This document shows positions 1-8,805 of a stretch of 64,000 nt of DNA, one piece after another; the first letter of the stretch is position 1; every line of letters begins with the position of its first letter. Location: the NCBI RefSeq assembly GCF_002355375.1, contig NZ_AP017312.1, positions 2,621,001-2,685,000 on the forward strand, written 5' to 3'. Position numbers and translations under genes: made by a program. This DNA comes from Aneurinibacillus soli (lineage in GTDB: Bacteria; Bacillota; Bacilli; Aneurinibacillales; Aneurinibacillaceae). The notes under the pieces were generated by a model. The model saw only the letters and a list, made by a program, of their open reading frames with translations. It had not been told where the DNA came from and searched no databases.

Positions 1-2
1 TT

Positions 3-590
3 AAGTGGTTTGTCGATATCCGCAAAGAAGAAGCTTGGCTTAATGAGCAACTGAAAAAGGGCTATAAATTGGTAAAAACAAGTTCGTTAGGCTATTATCA
101 ATTCCAAAAAATAACGGATACGAATCAGGTCATTAAATTAGACTTTCAAAAATATTTGACGAAGGAAAAGTTAGAAACATACATCGAGCTATATGAAGAG
201 TTCGGCTGGAAACGTGTTGCTGGCAGCCGATTTAGTTCTGTTCATTATTGGGTCAAAGAGCGGGATGGTCATGATGAATTGTTCTCAGATGCACCATCAA
301 CAGGCGCGATGTTGCATCGAATGGCTAGCTATTACTTTATGATGTTCGCAGTATTGTTGATCCTCATTCCTTCAGGAGATGGAAAACTACTCTATTTGAA
401 TCCGAAGGCTGCCTACTTAACACCTGGATTATGGGAAAGACAAGGTAGCCATTTTGTTCAGTCCTTTTTATTTGAAACTCCTTTTGCTTTCATGCGTTTC
501 GGTTCTACTTGGCTGTTAATCATCATGACATTATTCTTTGCAATCAAATATACGAAGTGTAAAAAACAAGAAAAAATATTTGCTGAATAA
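3..590 (+). CDS. DUF2812 domain protein, 5' end outside window
   Basis: The reading frame is open from the left edge, so the N-terminus is missing. The visible part begins with KWFVDIRKEEAWLNEQ, the conserved start region of DUF2812, followed by GYKLVKTSSLGYYQF. Two hydrophobic segments follow (YYFMMFAVLLILIPS and a C-terminal WLLIIMTLFFAI), then a short basic tail, so it is a membrane protein with a cytoplasmic DUF2812 domain. In other Bacillales this family usually sits next to a PadR regulator; the expected partner would be left of the window. The TTG at 69 is internal to the domain and is not the start. Biochemical function is unknown. Confidence 0.8.
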   Translation, partial: KWFVDIRKEEAWLNEQLKKGYKLVKTSSLGYYQFQKITDTNQVIKLDFQKYLTKEKLETYIELYEEFGWKRVAGSRFSSVHYWVKERDGHDELFSDAPSTGAMLHRMASYYFMMFAVLLILIPSGDGKLLYLNPKAAYLTPGLWERQGSHFVQSFLFETPFAFMRFGSTWLLIIMTLFFAIKYTKCKKQEKIFAE

Positions 591-593
591 AAC

Positions 594-624
594 AAACCAG
601 CCCTCAGGCTGGTTTGACTATTTT
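594..624 (+). terminator. Intrinsic terminator after DUF2812 gene
   Basis: Perfect 9-bp stem AAACCAGCC/GGCTGGTTT with a CTCA loop starts 3 bases after the stop codon and is followed by a T-rich stretch. Confidence 0.85.
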
Positions 625-710
625 CTCCTCCTTCTGAGGTAAATAAAAAGAGGACACCAACAGCACACAGGGATATACTTGTCCCTTGTGTAAGCTTGTT
701 AGCGTCCTCT
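624..710 (-). terminator. Terminator-plus-RBS leader module without a gene
   Basis: Read on the minus strand this is a long hairpin (outer stem GAGGAC/GTCCTC, 650-710), then CTTTTTATTTAC, then AGAAGGAGGAGAAA, a strong ribosome-binding site. No start codon and no ORF follow. The same module occurs at 37261-37355, where it does lead into a gene, and in degenerate form near 34105-34157. It appears to be a leftover leader whose gene has been lost. Confidence 0.6.
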
Positions 711-828
711 GGATTGGCCAGTAGGCAATATGGGATTAATTTACGGACTTTTTACACTATACCAACATTGGATATAGTTGTAATATTAAAATATAGGTAT
801 TTTACTTAACAAACTAGAGGTGAAACTA

Positions 829-975
829 ATGGAAAAGTATGATTCATTTTCTTATTTGAGTAATGAACAGCTGATCCTAACGTTAAAACAAGCAGAAGAA
901 ATCGGGTTACACCAGGAATTTATACAGATACTTATAAACGAGATTAAGAAGCGAAATCTATCGATAGAGAGCTAA
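829..975 (+). CDS. sda: Sporulation histidine kinase inhibitor Sda
   Basis: A 48-codon ORF with ribosome-binding site AGAGGTG six bases upstream. The product contains LSNEQLILTLKQAEEIGL and EFIQILINEIKKRNL, matching the helical hairpin of Sda (family pattern LSDELLIESY...DFIELIENEIKRRSL). Sda binds the sporulation kinase KinA and blocks its autophosphorylation, tying sporulation onset to replication status. Length is typical (46-52 residues). No clear DnaA-box cluster is visible upstream. Recognition rests on pattern memory, but the match spans the whole peptide. Confidence 0.85.
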   Translation: MEKYDSFSYLSNEQLILTLKQAEEIGLHQEFIQILINEIKKRNLSIES

Positions 976-1035
976 AATCCCTCACCTTCTTACGTAATAT
1001 GGCGTTTAATCTTACCTTGGTGCATAACTACTTTG

Positions 1036-1111
1036 TATAATAAAGGAGCAAAGATATTCGGTTTCCCCCTCGTGATGGTCGGTCGCCTAGAGGGGGACTT
1101 TTTCTATTTTT
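1036..1111 (+). ncRNA. Candidate small RNA in a dispersed 36-nt repeat
   Basis: A TATAAT box at 1036 is followed by AAAGGAGC and a conserved block ending GTTTCCCCCTC, then a CCCCTC/GAGGGG hairpin and a T-rich run (1100-1111). The first 36 nt recur at 38331-38366 with three differences. The arrangement (minus-10 box, about 25 nt, terminator) could be a very short transcript. No convincing minus-35 box is visible, so this is tentative. The rest of 976-1171 shows nothing else recognisable. Confidence 0.3.
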
Positions 1112-1171
1112 GTAACCTTATTTCAACTTATCTCGTATAAATGATTAACTCTACAAATCTAGTCTTTCTTC

Positions 1172-1206
1172 AGCCACTTCCCGCCCGGAAGTGGCTCTTT
1201 TTTTAT
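1172..1206 (+). terminator. Intrinsic terminator
   Basis: Stem AGCCACTTCC paired with GGAAGTGGCT, followed by CTTTTTTTATT. It may end transcription from sda or from the candidate small RNA. The stretch 1207-1400 holds no recognisable gene. Confidence 0.75.
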
Positions 1207-1408
1207 TCCCTTATCCTCTTTTAGCAGTTTCAGCTAAAGCCTGTACGTTATCCAGTTCCCATGTATAACGACCATCGCTATAATCACCAAATCCCCCTCG
1301 ATATTTTATTGATTTGTGAATATTTTTCGACAAAATATATTGCGCTATTTTAAATATTGTAATATTATTAATTCACAACCAAATCCACTATGAAGGAAGT
1401 GTATTAAC

Positions 1409-1519
1409 ATGATAAATGCTGTGAAATATACTGGAGACTTCGTTAAAGGTATTTTTTATGCAGCCTATTCCTTTGCAGCCATCTTAGTCTTAATGATTCA
1501 GGAGTTGTCAAATCTATAA
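1409..1519 (+). CDS. Small membrane protein, unknown
   Basis: A 36-codon ORF preceded by GAAGGAAGTG at a proper distance. The peptide has a short polar N-terminus and one predicted membrane helix (GIFYAAYSFAAILVLMI). A terminator follows 25 bases after the stop. I do not recognise the family. The good ribosome-binding site and private terminator make it plausible despite its size. Confidence 0.5.
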   Translation: MINAVKYTGDFVKGIFYAAYSFAAILVLMIQELSNL

Positions 1520-1543
1520 TATGAATAATGTAACTACAGGGAC

Positions 1544-1592
1544 ATAACCATCATTATCTTCTGCGGATAGATAGTGGTGGTTATTTTATTTT
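1544..1592 (+). terminator. Intrinsic terminator after small membrane ORF
   Basis: ATAACCATCATTATC pairs imperfectly with GATAGATAGTGGTGGTTAT and is followed by TTTTATTTTTT. Confidence 0.65.
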
Positions 1593-1681
1593 TTACTACC
1601 ATAGCGTCTATTTGTGCGCCCACCCCCTTTATCTACTACCCAATTCCCGACTTTGATTAGCCATTGGTTCATGTTGTTCAT
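1586..1681 (-). CDS. Small ORF beginning MNNMNQWL
   Basis: A 31-codon minus-strand ORF that lies just after a terminator (1692-1720) of the upstream minus-strand gene. Its first eight residues match the degenerate ORF at 21688 (MNNMSQWL), which is placed the same way behind a terminator. The C-terminal half is basic and Gly-rich. Its ribosome-binding site is weak (AGAGAAATGG). It may be a decayed phage-type small membrane gene. Confidence 0.35.
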   Translation of the reverse strand: MNNMNQWLIKVGNWVVDKGGGRTNRRYGSKK

Positions 1682-1691
1682 CCATTTCTCT

Positions 1692-1720
1692 AAAAAAAAA
1701 GCCACTCCAAAGAGCGGCCT
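1692..1720 (-). terminator. Intrinsic terminator after coiled-coil gene
   Basis: On the minus strand GGCCGCTCTTTGGAGTGGC folds into a hairpin followed by TTTTTTTTT. It lies 16 bases downstream of the stop at 1736. Confidence 0.75.
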
Positions 1721-1735
1721 TGTAAAAGATATAAG

Positions 1736-2071
1736 TTAAGCTTGAAAATCTATAGCGATAGGCTTATTAGGATCATCTGCAATTTGTCTTTCCCTGATTG
1801 GTTTCGCATGAGGATGCTCCATTTTTCTTTCCTTTTGATCAGAGCTATCTTTCTTTCTTCTCAGTTCTTCCATTAATTTTATTTTTTCCATGTACAACTG
1901 AGAAATCATCCTAACTTTTTGTTTTGGATTAATGGATGAGTTTTTTCGAATCGCTTCTATTTCTTTGTCGATTTCCTCAATCCTTTTCTGTATTTCAGTT
2001 ACTCGCTCTTTTTCGTTTTTCTGAGGAGAAAGCAGAGCTGAAAGAGTTCTGGAATCCATGGATACTTTCAT
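1736..2071 (-). CDS. Coiled-coil protein, FlxA-like
   Basis: A 111-residue soluble protein with ribosome-binding site GAGGTGAGGAAAT directly before the ATG. Residues 20-80 form a strongly charged heptad-like coiled coil (KRIEEIDKEIEAIRKN, SQLYMEKIKLMEELRRKK). The layout is compatible with the FlxA-like family, whose function is poorly known. The C-terminus is polar and probably disordered. No catalytic motif is visible. The family assignment is an inference from architecture. Confidence 0.6.
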   Translation of the reverse strand: MKVSMDSRTLSALLSPQKNEKERVTEIQKRIEEIDKEIEAIRKNSSINPKQKVRMISQLYMEKIKLMEELRRKKDSSDQKERKMEHPHAKPIRERQIADDPNKPIAIDFQA

Positions 2072-2264
2072 ATTTCCTCACCTCGATCTAATCCATTTAC
2101 TATTAATAATCGGCATGATGAGCTGGTAAATAAATATGAAAGTATCTATCCAACAGGATGAATGGTTACAAGAAAAGATGCTACTTTCTTTGTCATCTTC
2201 GCGCATCCTTCTGCATATTGTAACCATGATTATGAGAGAGTAAGGGGGGGATTTACCCATAAAG

Positions 2265-3812
2265 ATGAAATCGATTTACGTAAAAATTGTTTCGATTTTT
2301 AGCCTCATCATTTTGTTTGGCATGCTCATCAATACGATCTTTTCGCAAATGATGTTACAAAAGACGATCGGATATACCGAGCAATTACTCACGCAACAAA
2401 TGAATGACAAAGTACAAACCGCAGATACACTCATCAATACCCAGGTAGAAAATAGTAAGAAAACAAGCACCCTTCTAGCCGAACAATTCGCGCTGCATCC
2501 GGAAGTTATCAAGGGAGTAACCGAAGGAAACAAAGCCATGGTACATGCAGCATTAAAAGATTCAACAGTCGTAGCCCGCGAGAAAGCTGGCATTGATCTG
2601 GTATGGGTAACACAACTCGCCGCCCGCACACCGAACGGAAACACCCCCATTTTAGCCTGCCCCTCAAATCCTTCCTTTGATGGTTTTCCCAACTTACATT
2701 ATGCCTCAACAAATGAAGCATTACATACAGGAAAAACAGTCGTTTCATGGGAAGTCAACGGGGAAGATGGAAAGCTTCAGGTGAGCGCTCCAATTAAAGA
2801 TGCGAAAGGGAAAGTGATCGGTGCCGTCGTTGTTGGGCAGCAAACATACCAGCCGCTGCTCAAACGAATTAGTGATCGTTCCGATACGGCCATGTCGATC
2901 TTTTTGAAAAATGGAAAAGACTTTTATATCATGACAGACACACAAAAAGACGAAATTGGCCGAAAATTATTCAAAGATTCACACGATAAGTATGCGAAAG
3001 ATGTAAAGCAAGCCAAAAATATGGCGGAACTCGCTTCCACAAACTCCGATTATAAGACCATCCTTTCATTTTTGAATCAGGTCGCAGACAAAAAAGATTT
3101 TACAGAAACGATCCTATTGCAGGGGAAGCCTTATGTATGCAACTTCACCCCACTAACCACCTACAACGGAGAAGTAATAGGGGTTTTAGTGAGCCGTTTT
3201 CCCGGACTGCTGAATACAAAAGAAATGATTATGAGTCAAACAAGCACGATGCGCATCCTCTCGTATACAGTCACTATTTGCGTCGTAGTCGTCTCGCTCA
3301 TCGCCAGTATTTTTTTCTCCCGCAGCATTACCAACCCGATTCAGCAGATGGTCCAATCCGTAGACCAGATTGCGAGAGGAGACTTAACCCGAAAGATTGA
3401 CGTGCGTTCCAAAGATGAAGTCGGGCAGCTAGCCGAGTATTTGCGCGCAATGACGGAAAGCCTGAAAAAAGTCATTCAGGAAGTATCAAGCGCCGCCCAT
3501 CACGTATCCGCCTCCTCACACCAACTCCAAGCAAATATCGAAAAGACGACAAAGGCCGCGCATCAAATTACCATGTCCGTACAACATGTCGCCCAAGTTG
3601 CAGAAAATCAACAACAGCAGGCAGAAAAAAGCACCGCTGCCATCCAGGTTATGAATAAAAAGAAAATGTCTTCTAGAAACTATGTATGTTCGTGCGGCTA
3701 TCAAGAACATCGGGATGTCCATGGGGCACGGAATATTTTGAGCAAAGCCATACATGAAGAGATTCGGCATTTCGATATGCCAACAAAACAAAAGTATCTA
3801 CGGATTGCGTAA
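2265..3812 (+). pseudogene. Chemoreceptor truncated and fused to TnpB C-terminus
   Basis: Residues 1-460 are a typical methyl-accepting chemotaxis protein: N-terminal membrane helix, periplasmic Cache-type sensor (residues about 35-300), second membrane helix ([21 protein letters not shown]), HAMP linker ([20 protein letters not shown]) and the first part of the signalling helix. The kinase-control tip and methylation helices are missing. From about residue 464 the frame runs into [20 protein letters not shown] and ARNILSKA, the zinc-ribbon end of an IS605/IS1341 TnpB nuclease. The frame is intact across the junction (about 3645-3660), giving a 515-residue chimera that cannot signal to CheA/CheW. 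Start ATG 2265 follows AAGGGGGGG at rather long spacing. Confidence 0.85.
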
Positions 3813-4009
3813 GCAGAAGTAGTAGAAGGTCTGTTCCGACCCAGCTATACGGAAACGTATAGATATGTTGCTTACCTACGTAGCGAGAGGACTTCCGACA
3901 CGGTATCGAGCATAAGGGGCTATTCTTCTTATGCGTAGAAGCCTCATCGATATGAGTGGTAAGAAACTCCCTCCTCTACGCGTTAGCGTAGGTGGGAGAG
4001 GTTCATGAC
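3650..4009 (+). mobile_element. Remnant of IS605/IS1341-type element: tnpB 3' end and right end
   Basis: Contains the zinc-ribbon coding end of tnpB (stop at 3812) and a structured right end finishing in GGGAGAGGTTCATGAC, a type of right-end sequence common in this IS group. The left end, N-terminal half and RuvC region are absent here. An N-terminal half from the same kind of element is at 39691-40080. Confidence 0.7.
3813..4009 (+). ncRNA. Candidate omega RNA (TnpB guide RNA) remnant
   Basis: The stretch after tnpB holds successive small hairpins: CTATACGGAAACGTATAG, GCATAAGG...CTTATGC, CTCATCGATATGAG and CTACGCGTTAGCGTAG, then GGTTCATGAC. Omega RNAs of TnpB systems are made from exactly this 3' region and extend into flanking DNA as the guide (here starting about 4010, ATATGATAGTCGCCC). 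With the nuclease truncated it would be an orphan scaffold. Expression cannot be judged from sequence. Confidence 0.45.
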
Positions 4010-4078
4010 ATATGATAGTCGCCCATCAAGACAATTGCGCATATCCTATCCTGAAAATTTATATTGGGAGGTTTGTTC

Positions 4079-4888
4079 ATGTCTGATGGATTTGTTGCCC
4101 GATCATTGGATGAAATTCGTTTCTGGTCCCGTATTATGAAAGAACACTCGTTGTTTATTAAACTCGGTCTGCGTTGTGAGGATACTCAGTTAATAAATGA
4201 AGCACAACAATTTTTTTATATCTTTGAACAAATTGAAACCAAATCACATGAGCTTACTTTAAATACCGATCCCGGGCAGATGGCACAATTCAATGCCGAG
4301 GTTTATAATGCCGTCTCCTATATTTGGGCTTATAAGAGAAAACTTCTCGGTCTTATTTTGCATTGCAAGTTGGCAGGAGCTAATTTATTTCCGTTACTCA
4401 TTGATCATACAAGCAGAGAAGCAAACTACTTTAGAAACAGATTGTCACAGTTGAACCAAGGTCAACTGGAACCTTTGCCAGACGCCATCATTGATGAAAA
4501 CGTATTTTTCTTGCGTATTATGGCCGATCATGCGAAATTTATTAGCCATCTCTTGGACCCGTCAGAACGAAAACTTGTTGATCAAGCACAAGACTTCAGT
4601 CGTGATTTTGATCAATTATTATTTCAAGCAGTAGATTTGGATTCGATGCGTCCACAATCCCAAACTCATCCTCTGCTTAGCCAGTTTCTTGACCAGAACA
4701 GAGTTTCTGTAAAGGCTCTTCGTGATTTTAAAAAGACAGCCCGTGATTTAATTGAAGCTTGTCGTATTAAGAGCATTATCCATCCGCTGTTGGCCGACCA
4801 TGTATTCCGTGAGGCGGAGAGATTCCTGGAGATTATCGATATGTTTGAGATGGCTCTAGCAGGAAAGCCTTCTGCCAGTAAACATTGA
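4079..4888 (+). CDS. DUF2935 domain protein
   Basis: A 269-residue protein with two tandem helical bundles of DUF2935, each carrying a FW/FF-x-RIM-x-(E/D)H motif: FWSRIMKEHSLFIKLGL near residue 16 and FFLRIMADHAKFISHLL near residue 145. Conserved His and Glu residues in this family line a metal site in structures of homologues; the cellular role is unknown. The start is ATG 4079, supported by GGGAGGT seven bases upstream; the in-frame TTG 15 bases earlier overlaps that site. The gene starts 70 bases after the TnpB right end, so its original promoter region may have been replaced. Confidence 0.85.
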   Translation: MSDGFVARSLDEIRFWSRIMKEHSLFIKLGLRCEDTQLINEAQQFFYIFEQIETKSHELTLNTDPGQMAQFNAEVYNAVSYIWAYKRKLLGLILHCKLAGANLFPLLIDHTSREANYFRNRLSQLNQGQLEPLPDAIIDENVFFLRIMADHAKFISHLLDPSERKLVDQAQDFSRDFDQLLFQAVDLDSMRPQSQTHPLLSQFLDQNRVSVKALRDFKKTARDLIEACRIKSIIHPLLADHVFREAERFLEIIDMFEMALAGKPSASKH

Positions 4889-5039
4889 TCATGTCCACCA
4901 ATGTTTAGATGTAACCCATCCGGCGATTCCTACCCCGGATGGGTTACATATTCATTACACGGAAGGTTATGTACTGTTTGAAGATGGACATCAACATCGT
5001 ATTGCAGGTGTTGATATGCCAGCCCCAGGAAGAGCTTGA
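4884..5039 (+). pseudogene. YmaF-like His-rich repeat fragment
   Basis: In the frame overlapping the DUF2935 stop, translation gives DHVHQCLDVTHPAIPTPDG, then HIHYTEGYVLFEDGHQHR and IAGVDMPAPGRA before a stop. The HVHQ, HIHY and DGHQHR blocks resemble the repeats of the YmaF family. There is no ATG or GTG and the frame is closed upstream by a TAG, so it looks like a 5'-truncated remnant of a longer gene. A non-standard start cannot be excluded. Confidence 0.35.
4909..4951. terminator. Hairpin after DUF2935 gene
   Basis: TGTAACCCATCCGG pairs with CCGGATGGGTTACA around a 10-base loop. No long U tract follows, so it may be a weak or factor-assisted terminator. It lies inside the YmaF-like fragment. 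Confidence 0.5.
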
Positions 5040-5060
5040 CAGTATGGATTCTAAATTTTT

Positions 5061-5156
5061 GTACTTCCTTCCTAGAACTATAGAAAAATACTGAACCTTT
5101 TTCCAGCCTATTCATATGATATTGCTAAATAGGCTGGAAAAGGGACTAGGAAGTAC
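5061..5156. repeat. Nested inverted repeat, about 96 bp
   Basis: Outer arms GTACTTCCTTCCTAG and CTAGGAAGTAC enclose inner arms CCTTTTTCCAGCCTATT and AATAGGCTGGAAAAGG. The nested palindrome could be a bidirectional terminator or a miniature inverted-repeat element. It fills most of the gap between 5039 and the ABC transporter operon. Confidence 0.6.
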
Positions 5157-5224
5157 ATAGTAGTAAGGGAGGCTGCATTTATTGCGCCCCCCTGTATTTG
5201 TATAAGCATACATATACAAATTAT

Positions 5225-7084
5225 TTATCCTGCTACCTTATCAGAGAACTGGCTGTTGTAAAGATCTGCATAGAAACCATTTGCCTCTAAAAGTTCTGAA
5301 TGTGTTCCTTGCTCGATCACTTTTCCTTGATCCATCACAAGAATCAAGTCAGCATCCTTAATCGTTGAGAGGCGATGGGCAATGACAAAACTAGTCCGTC
5401 CTTCCATCAAGCGGTTCATCGCCTGCTGGATATAAGTCTCTGTCCGCGTATCTACACTTGACGTTGCTTCATCCAGGATCATGATTGGTGGATCTGCAAG
5501 GACCGCTCGCGCGATGGTAAGCAGCTGCTTTTGTCCTTGTGAGATGTTCGACGCTTCTTCGTTTAGGACAGTCTCGTACCCTTCTGGCAGCATCCGAATA
5601 AAATGATCGGCGTGAGCCATACGCGCAGCTGCGTATATCTCCTGGTCAGTTGCGCCGTTTTTCCCATAAGCTATATTTTCTTTAATCGTTCCTTTAAAGA
5701 GCCACGTGTCTTGCAGTACCATCCCAAAGTTCTTGCGCAGATCACTTCGAGACATATGCCGTGTATCATGACCATCAATCTTAATCTTTCCGCCATTCAG
5801 TTCATAAAATCGCATCAAGAGATTAATCATCGTCGTTTTTCCAGCACCAGTCGGTCCCACGATCGCAACCGTCTGTCCAGGTAAGACCTCAATGTTCATG
5901 TCTTTCATTAATAAGTCTTCACCATATCCGAAGTCCACATGTTCGAAAGTTACCGCACCTTGTGCCCGTGTTACACTCGCAGTCGTGATTGCTTCCGTTT
6001 CTTCTTCTTCGTCAAGCAGCTCAAAGACACGCTCAGCTGCTGCTACAGTTGACTGAATAATATTTGCGATATTAGCCGTTTGTGTGATTGGCTGTGTAAA
6101 CTGCTTGGAATATGTGATAAATGCCTGGATATCACCGATTGAAATCGCACGTTGCGTTACTAAGATCCCGCCGACAATACAGATCAAAACATAGCCGATA
6201 TTCCCGATAAAGAACATCATGGGCATGATAATCCCAGATATGAACTGCGCTTTCCTACCTGCTTTATACAGTTCCTCATTTACCCTATCAAACTCGGCAA
6301 CGGCCTTTTTCTCATGTCCGAATGCTTTAACGATTTGATGACCCGTATACATTTCTTCAATATGTCCATTTAATTGGCCAAGTGTACGCTGCTGATCCGC
6401 AAAATGTTTTTGCGATCTTTTCAAAATGGGCCGGATTGCAAAAATTGAAATCGGTAAGCTAACAATCGAGATCAGTGTCAATATCGGACTAATCGAAAGC
6501 ATCATGATGATAATTCCAATAATTGTAACAATAGATGTGATAAACTGCGTCATACTTTGTTGAAGCGTGCTGCCGATTGTATCAATGTCATTTGTTACAC
6601 GGCTAAGCGTTTCACCGTTCGGGCGTCCATCAAAATATTTGAGTGGAAGCTTCGCAAGCTTTGCGTTGACATCTTCTCGAAGATCGCAAACCGTTTTTTG
6701 GGCAACACTAGACATAATATATTGTTGCACGTAGTTAAAAAGACTGCTGAAGACGTACAGTCCGCCCAGCATTAGAAGAATCCGACCAATTTTGTCAAAG
6801 TTAATGGCCGCTTCTGGTATTCCTCGAAGCTTCCCGTATGCACCCTCAAATAATTCTGTAATCGCTGTCCCCATAATTTTGGGACCCACAATCATAAAGA
6901 TGGTACTCAAGATAGCGGCGAAGAAAACGGCGATCAATTGATTACGACGGGGTTTTAAATAAGCCAAGAGACGTCTTAGTGTTCCTTTAAAATCTTTTGC
7001 CTTTTGCCCCATCATCATCATGTTGCCACCACCTGGACCATATCCCATCTGCCCGCCGCCTTGAGGTTTTTTGTGATTTCTCAT
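5225..7084 (-). CDS. ABC exporter half-transporter, canonical catalytic subunit
   Basis: A 619-residue exporter half: a Gly/Met-rich N-terminal tail, six membrane helices (residues about 50-340), then a nucleotide-binding domain. Walker A is GPTGAGKTT near residue 409, Q-loop LQDTWLF, Walker B IMILDEATSSVD with catalytic Glu, and H-loop VIAHRLSTI. The signature is ISQGQKQ rather than LSGGQ. It overlaps its partner by ATGA (7081-7084). The partner has a normal signature but degenerate Walker B and switch residues, so the pair matches heterodimeric multidrug exporters (BmrCD, LmrCD, TM287/288 type) with one active ATP site. Substrate unknown; a drug or amphipathic compound is likely given the MarR gene. 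Confidence 0.88.
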   Translation of the reverse strand: MRNHKKPQGGGQMGYGPGGGNMMMMGQKAKDFKGTLRRLLAYLKPRRNQLIAVFFAAILSTIFMIVGPKIMGTAITELFEGAYGKLRGIPEAAINFDKIGRILLMLGGLYVFSSLFNYVQQYIMSSVAQKTVCDLREDVNAKLAKLPLKYFDGRPNGETLSRVTNDIDTIGSTLQQSMTQFITSIVTIIGIIIMMLSISPILTLISIVSLPISIFAIRPILKRSQKHFADQQRTLGQLNGHIEEMYTGHQIVKAFGHEKKAVAEFDRVNEELYKAGRKAQFISGIIMPMMFFIGNIGYVLICIVGGILVTQRAISIGDIQAFITYSKQFTQPITQTANIANIIQSTVAAAERVFELLDEEEETEAITTASVTRAQGAVTFEHVDFGYGEDLLMKDMNIEVLPGQTVAIVGPTGAGKTTMINLLMRFYELNGGKIKIDGHDTRHMSRSDLRKNFGMVLQDTWLFKGTIKENIAYGKNGATDQEIYAAARMAHADHFIRMLPEGYETVLNEEASNISQGQKQLLTIARAVLADPPIMILDEATSSVDTRTETYIQQAMNRLMEGRTSFVIAHRLSTIKDADLILVMDQGKVIEQGTHSELLEANGFYADLYNSQFSDKVAG

Positions 7085-8805
7085 GCAATTTCCTCCTCTG
7101 AGAGCTGTGAAAGGGCGATTTCACGGTATACGTCATTTGTGTTAAGCAACTCTTCGTGTGTACCTATGCCTGCCACGTGTCCATGGTCTAACACGATAAT
7201 TCGGTCAGCGTCGACGACCGTACTCACGCGCTGTGCAACAAGTAACACCGTCGCATGTTTTGTCTCATCTTTTAGTGCTGCACGAAGTTTGGCATCTGTC
7301 TTGAAATCAAGTGCGGAAAAGCTATCATCAAAAATATAAAGATCCGGTTTGCGAATCAGGGCTCGTGCAATCGATAGTCGTTGTTTCTGCCCTCCTGATA
7401 AGTTCGAGCCTCCTTGTTCGATTTCTGCGTTATAACCATCTTTCATTCTACTAATAAAATCTTCCGCTTGCGCAATACGAGCTGCATGTTCAATTTCATC
7501 CCGTGTTGCATCTGGCTTTCCAAAGCGAATGTTGTCGGCAATCGTACCTGTAAACAGCATCGCCTTTTGTGGCACGAAGCCAATTTTCGAGCGGACCTCT
7601 TCATGCGATGCTTCTCGAACATCAACACCATTGACACGAATGGTTCCACTCGAAACGTCATAAAAGCGCGGAATCAAATTGACAAGCGTTGTTTTCCCCG
7701 AACCGGTTCCCCCAATGATTGCCGTAACCTCACCAGGTTTTGCGGTAAAGCTAATATCCGATAATGCAGGCTTTTCTGCTCCTGGGTAACTAAACGTCAC
7801 ATGTTCAAATTCAAGCGAGCCTTTTTCACGATCTGCCTTTGCTGTCCCCATATCCCGGAATGTCGGTTCCTTATCAAGCACTTCATTAATCCGTTTGGCT
7901 GACACAGCGGCACGTGGAATCATAATGAACATCATGGACGCCATAACAAGTGCGAACATGATTTGCATGACATATTGGATAAACGCCATCAGGTCCCCAA
8001 TCTGCATGTCCCCATTATCAATGCGAATTCCACCAAACCAGATGATCCCGACAATCGTCAAGTTCATGACAAGCATCATCACAGGCATCATGAATGCCAT
8101 GACTTTATTTACTTTAATCGAGACGTCTGTCAACTCTTTATTCGCTTGTGTAAGACGTACTTTCTCTTCAGGTTCACGATTAAAGGCACGGATGACACGA
8201 ATCCCGGTTAAATTCTCTCGTAATACAAGGTTCAAACGATCCAATCGTTTTTGCACCGTTTGAAAAAGAGGTACCCCTTTATTCAGAATAAGTAGTACCG
8301 CACCAATTAACACAGGCATTGTGACGACAATGATCAGTGATAATTTGGCGTCCTTCGACACTGCCATAATGATTCCACCGACTAACATAATAGGTGCACT
8401 GATAACCATACGCAGCATCATAATAACGACTTGCTGAACTTGCGTGATGTCATTGGTCGTCCTTGTGATCAATGACGCGGTTCCCATTTCGTCAAATTCT
8501 TGCAACGAAAAATTCTCAACATGATTAAAGACGTTTCGACGAATATCACGTCCTAATCCCATTGCTGCTTTAGACGAACAATAGCTTGCGATAACCGAGG
8601 CAAAAGCACCTAGTGCTGAAACCAACAGCATCCATCCGCCAATTTTCCAGATGTAAGAAGTATCTCCTGCTATAACTCCTTTGTTTACAATATCCGCCAT
8701 CAGTGTAGGTAAAAAAAGGTCTGCCATCGATTGAACAAGGACAAGACCGAAAACGGCTAAAACGATCCATTTATAAACAGATAAGTTTTTCAGTATTTTT
8801 ATCAT
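7081..8805 (-). CDS. ABC exporter half-transporter, degenerate-site subunit
   Basis: A 574-residue membrane-plus-ATPase protein. Six membrane helices precede Walker A GGTGSGKTT (near residue 364), Q-loop VPQKAMLF, signature LSGGQKQR and Walker B LYIFDDSFSALD. The catalytic Glu is replaced by Asp and the switch His by Gln (LLVAQRVSTV), as in the non-catalytic half of heterodimeric exporters. It overlaps the MarR gene upstream (8802-8805) and the partner downstream by four bases, so the three are translationally coupled. Confidence 0.88.
   Translation of the reverse strand: MIKILKNLSVYKWIVLAVFGLVLVQSMADLFLPTLMADIVNKGVIAGDTSYIWKIGGWMLLVSALGAFASVIASYCSSKAAMGLGRDIRRNVFNHVENFSLQEFDEMGTASLITRTTNDITQVQQVVIMMLRMVISAPIMLVGGIIMAVSKDAKLSLIIVVTMPVLIGAVLLILNKGVPLFQTVQKRLDRLNLVLRENLTGIRVIRAFNREPEEKVRLTQANKELTDVSIKVNKVMAFMMPVMMLVMNLTIVGIIWFGGIRIDNGDMQIGDLMAFIQYVMQIMFALVMASMMFIMIPRAAVSAKRINEVLDKEPTFRDMGTAKADREKGSLEFEHVTFSYPGAEKPALSDISFTAKPGEVTAIIGGTGSGKTTLVNLIPRFYDVSSGTIRVNGVDVREASHEEVRSKIGFVPQKAMLFTGTIADNIRFGKPDATRDEIEHAARIAQAEDFISRMKDGYNAEIEQGGSNLSGGQKQRLSIARALIRKPDLYIFDDSFSALDFKTDAKLRAALKDETKHATVLLVAQRVSTVVDADRIIVLDHGHVAGIGTHEELLNTNDVYREIALSQLSEEEIA

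Noticed and set aside
2078-2260. 60-codon minus-strand ORF upstream of the chemoreceptor gene
   Set aside because: Overlaps the leader and ribosome-binding site of the chemoreceptor, no own RBS, and no protein-like pattern.
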